In this document: positions 34,522-37,014 of the stretch, piece after piece
Layout of the letters: each line of letters opens with the position of its first letter
Numbering within the stretch: position 1 is the first letter of the stretch
DNA from: Desulfovirgula sp.
GTDB lineage: Bacteria > Bacillota > Desulfotomaculia > Desulfotomaculales > Desulfovirgulaceae
Direction of reading: 5' to 3'
DNA: 37,014 nucleotides
Assembly (NCBI GenBank): GCA_020725525.1
Contig: DYEX01000045.1
Location: 1 to 37,014 of the forward strand
Notes under the pieces: model-generated
Told to the model about the DNA's origin: nothing
The model's database searches: none
Seen by the model: only the letters and a program-made list of their open reading frames with translations
Translations under genes and position numbers: made by a program

Positions 34522-35100
34522 ATGCATAGTATAGCACGTTCTCACGATATTTTCCAGCTGACTAAGGAAATTCCCCTGATAGACATAGCCCGGCAATATG
34601 GGTTGGAGCTTCGCAAGAGCGGCAACCGGTGGGTGACCAGGTGCCCCTTCCACCCCGACCATAACCCTTCCTTCTACGTTTTTCCCGACAACCGCTGGTG
34701 CTGTTTTGGGTGCGGCGTTCGCGGTGACGCGGTGGACCTGGTGAGCCGGCTGATGAAACTGAAGCCCATTGAAGCGGCCCAATTGATTGCCCGCGATTTC
34801 AACTTGCCGGTGAACAGGCCCGCCACCCCGGAGGCCCGGCGCAGGGTCGAGGAAGCGGCCCGCGAGCGGGAGCTTGAAAGGGCTTTTGCGGCCCGGGTGG
34901 ACGAAACTTACCGGCGGTTAGCCCTGCTTTACCGGTGCATTTTCCGAAGCCTGCGGACCTTTGAAGATTATAGGCAGTTGAGCGGCCTGGTCCACATCCA
35001 ACCAGTTTTGGAGCACGTCCTGGATGAGCTGGTATCGAGGGACCTAGCCCGCCGGGTCGAAGCCCTGCGCTTTGCTCGTAACTGGGGGTGGGGCGCTTGA
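34522..35100 (+). CDS. CHC2 zinc-finger primase-like protein (no TOPRIM)
   Basis: The 192-residue protein has the DnaG-type CHC2 zinc-binding domain. Cys41 and His44 lie in RCPFHPDHNPSFYV, and Cys61 and Cys64 in WCCFGCGVRGDAVDLV. A short amphipathic and charged helical region follows, with REREL and a tail ending NWGWGA. There is no TOPRIM catalytic domain, so it probably recognises primer start sites or assists a separate primase. ATG 34522 has GGAGG 11 nt upstream; ATG 34513 is the alternative. Its stop overlaps the next gene's TTG (TTGA), so it is coupled to the RepA-like ATPase, which supports a replication role. Confidence 0.85.
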   Translation: MHSIARSHDIFQLTKEIPLIDIARQYGLELRKSGNRWVTRCPFHPDHNPSFYVFPDNRWCCFGCGVRGDAVDLVSRLMKLKPIEAAQLIARDFNLPVNRPATPEARRRVEEAARERELERAFAARVDETYRRLALLYRCIFRSLRTFEDYRQLSGLVHIQPVLEHVLDELVSRDLARRVEALRFARNWGWGA

Positions 35101-36449
35101 CCCAGCGATTGAGCGACATACTCACCGACCAGGAGCAGGCGGAGTTGTTGGCCGAGAGCGAACAGGGCCGGGATCCTGAAACAGTAACGCCGATTCCTGT
35201 GCTGGTCCGGCTGGCTGATGTGGCCCCCGTGGAAGTTGACTGGCTTTGGAAACCGTATATTCCCGGAGGGAAGCTCACAATCCTTGAAGGCGACCCGGGG
35301 TTAGGCAAAACCTGGTTGGCCCTGGCCCTGGCGGCCATAGTCACCCGGGGTTGGCCATTCCCTGGGCAGGACGGCATACCCGAGCAGGCGCGAGAACCTG
35401 CCAACGTCCTCTATCTCTCGGCGGAAGATGGTCTTGCTGATACCCTACGTCCCAGGTTGGACAAGGCTGGGGCGGACGTTTCCCGGGTGTTCGTCCTTAC
35501 CGGCCAGCAAAACGGTGGAGAGATGCCAGAGGCCGTCACCCTGGCTGACGTGGGTGTGTTACGAAGTGCGCTGGTTGCAGTTAAGCCTGCGCTTCTAATT
35601 ATAGATCCACTCCAGGCGTACCTGGGGGCTGGAGTGGACATGCACCGGGCTAATGAAGTGCGGCCGGTGCTGGCGAAACTGGCCGGGCTGGCTGAAGAGT
35701 TTAACTGTGCAGTGCTTTGTATCCGCCACCTGGGCAAGGGCCAGCAGGACCGGGCGATTTACAGAGGATTGGGTAGCATCGACTTCGCGGCTGCCGCCAG
35801 GAGCATTCTCCTGGTCGGCCAGGACCCGGAGAATCCACAGGCCCGGGCGGTGGTACATATTAAGTCTTCCTTGGCTGCCGCCGGTCCATCTCTCGGTTAC
35901 ACCATCGGTCCCGACGGTTTTCAATGGACAGGGGTTTCTGAACTCACTGCGGCTGAAATATTGAAGCCGGAACAAGCCACTGAGGAAAAGTCGGCCCTGG
36001 AAGAAGCCGAAGCTTTTTTGCTGGATCTTCTGGCTGCAGGGCCGGTGGACAGTAAAACGGTTTTCAAAGAGGCCCGCAGACTTGGGATCGCGGAGCGGAC
36101 CCTTAAGCGGGCTAAGGCCAAGGCCGGGATTAAATCCCAAAAAATAGGAAACACTTGGGTATTCCGGTTGGGTCATGGCGGCCAACATGGCACTGATGAA
36201 CGAGAATCCCCAAGGGCCATACATGGCACTCTTGACACTCTTCCTTCCAGCCCAATAATGGCGCAGGATTCAGGGCACGAACTAAGAAGGCCACATGGCC
36301 TCCTTGACTTAGAACCTTCCAGCCCTACAGAATCAAGGCCTGAAGCTAACAGTGCCAAGGGGGCCAAGGGAATGTTCTTAGGAGAGAAGGTGAAAGAGGG
36401 CCATATTGACCCGGGTTGGGAGGGTGATGCTGGTGATTTGCCCTTCTGA
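35097..36449 (+). CDS. RepA-like replicative AAA/RecA-fold ATPase
   Basis: The 450-residue protein has a RecA-type core like plasmid RepA/AAA_25 helicases: ADVAPVEVDWLWKPYIPGGK, Walker A GDPGLGKT (65-72), VLYLSAEDGLADTLRPRL, Walker B LLIIDPLQAYLGAG, CIRHLGKG and a GLGSIDFAAAARSI segment. A C-terminal winged-helix-like region (about 300-375) contains VFKEARRLGIAERTLKRAK and is followed by a low-complexity Ser/Pro/Gly tail. The start is TTG 35097 (or GTG 35088), translationally coupled to the primase gene. With that gene it suggests that the element can replicate autonomously at some stage. Confidence 0.9.
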   Translation: MTQRLSDILTDQEQAELLAESEQGRDPETVTPIPVLVRLADVAPVEVDWLWKPYIPGGKLTILEGDPGLGKTWLALALAAIVTRGWPFPGQDGIPEQAREPANVLYLSAEDGLADTLRPRLDKAGADVSRVFVLTGQQNGGEMPEAVTLADVGVLRSALVAVKPALLIIDPLQAYLGAGVDMHRANEVRPVLAKLAGLAEEFNCAVLCIRHLGKGQQDRAIYRGLGSIDFAAAARSILLVGQDPENPQARAVVHIKSSLAAAGPSLGYTIGPDGFQWTGVSELTAAEILKPEQATEEKSALEEAEAFLLDLLAAGPVDSKTVFKEARRLGIAERTLKRAKAKAGIKSQKIGNTWVFRLGHGGQHGTDERESPRAIHGTLDTLPSSPIMAQDSGHELRRPHGLLDLEPSSPTESRPEANSAKGAKGMFLGEKVKEGHIDPGWEGDAGDLPF

Positions 36450-37014
36450 GTTAGTCAACCAGCTGGTCGGGCACGGCGTTGCCCTTCACATAGAGAACGG
36501 CCAGTTGCGGGTGAAACTGCCCTGGCCTCCCTCTCAAGTCCACCCGGAGGCCCGGCCCCTGCTGGCCGAACTGAAGCGGCGGCGGGACGAAGTGGCGGCC
36601 TGGCTGCAATGGAGAAACAAAACCGAAGCCATGTTCCGGGAGGCCATGAAGCAGGCACAAAAGACCTGCATTGCCGAAGCCTTGCGGTGGGCCAGGACGG
36701 AAAGGCCGGAACTGTTCGCTGCCATTGGTGAGGTGGAGGCATGGTTTAACGAAGCCTGCCAAAGCCGCGATATGGCCGGCTGCCGTCAAGCGGCGGCGGC
36801 CTACGTCCAGGCTTTTCGGGACGTGGCCGGGGCCTACGACCGGCGAAGCCTGACGGCGGACGAGACGGCCCGGATGTTCGGCTGCGACAGGACCTGGAAT
36901 CTTACCGATGAGCAGGTGCAGGTGCTGGACACGGTTTTTGCCTCTCCCCTGACCGTGGTAGAAGCAGCCGGGAAACGGTGGTATTCCCCCGAGGGGTGGC
37001 GGGACAATTACCAA
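36427..37014 (+). CDS. TubC-docking-like element protein, partial
   Basis: An open plus-strand frame of 196 codons starts at ATG 36427, overlaps the end of the RepA-like gene by 23 nt, and runs off the window. The N-terminal part (ELVNQLVGHGVALHIENGQL, RVKLPW, then PLLAELKRRRDEVAAWL) resembles the TubC N-terminal docking domain. Such proteins are frequent next to primase/RepA genes in Firmicute mobile elements, where their function is unknown. The remainder is helical and contains a CRQAAAAYVQAFRDVA segment. The opposite-strand frame over the same bases is a shadow. Confidence in the gene is high, in the family moderate. Confidence 0.8.
   Translation, partial: MLVICPSELVNQLVGHGVALHIENGQLRVKLPWPPSQVHPEARPLLAELKRRRDEVAAWLQWRNKTEAMFREAMKQAQKTCIAEALRWARTERPELFAAIGEVEAWFNEACQSRDMAGCRQAAAAYVQAFRDVAGAYDRRSLTADETARMFGCDRTWNLTDEQVQVLDTVFASPLTVVEAAGKRWYSPEGWRDNYQ

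Noticed and set aside
36451-37014. Minus-strand frame of 187 codons at the window end
   Set aside because: The plus-strand frame from 36427 is coupled to the RepA-like gene and resembles TubC-docking proteins; the minus frame is its shadow.

Overview
The window looks like chromosome from a spore-forming anaerobic Firmicute of the Desulfotomaculum/Desulfofundulus/Pelotomaculum type (Peptococcaceae). The evidence is an alpha/beta small acid-soluble spore protein, dense Shine-Dalgarno-led genes with many GTG and TTG starts, beta-oxidation and methylmalonyl-CoA enzymes, and 2-hydroxyacyl-CoA dehydratase activase relatives. The assignment is by gene content read by eye; no database search was run.

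Region 1 (1-5909, minus strand) is fatty/organic-acid oxidation. An acyl-CoA dehydrogenase, EtfB, EtfA and thiolase form one operon. A separate medium-chain-type acyl-CoA synthetase lies upstream and has its own terminator. A branched set of hairpins lies in the gap before the operon. Region 2 (6070-9319) holds a structured repeat and the operon thiamine-binding-like protein, galT, glgA. Region 3 (9486-12533) has an orphan minC, a NUDIX hydrolase with a DUF3786 protein, an Hsp20 chaperone and a secreted peptidoglycan-binding protein.

Region 4 (12629-16000) encodes two DUF2229-type iron-sulfur proteins and a BadF/HgdC-type ATPase, which look like the separated parts of a large CoA-enzyme activase, plus a small membrane protein. 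Region 5 (16525-20140) is a compact methylmalonyl-CoA mutase operon: cobalamin adenosyltransferase, MeaB GTPase, catalytic subunit, B12 subunit. It is followed by a 216-bp nested inverted-repeat element (20178-20393) that shares sequence with the repeat at 6070-6186.

Region 6 (20452-24106, minus) has a cysteine desulfurase family protein, a DUF1638 protein and a corrinoid-protein activator (ASKHA/DUF4445) that lacks the usual ferredoxin domain. Region 7 (24207-27266) pairs a secreted DUF2680 protein with a two-component system. Region 8 (27584-32303) has a winged-helix/coiled-coil protein, AcuA acetyltransferase, IMP dehydrogenase with an apparent CTG start, a spore protein with a duplicated motif, and a small HTH protein.

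Region 9 (about 32400 to the end) is an insertion boundary. An IS607-like fragment is followed by the 3' half of a tRNA-Val(CAC) that acts as an attachment-site repeat. The left end of an integrative element follows: an unknown zinc-finger protein, two excisionase-like HTH proteins, a CHC2 zinc-finger primase-like protein, a RepA-like ATPase and a TubC-docking-like protein cut by the window edge. No integrase is present in the window.
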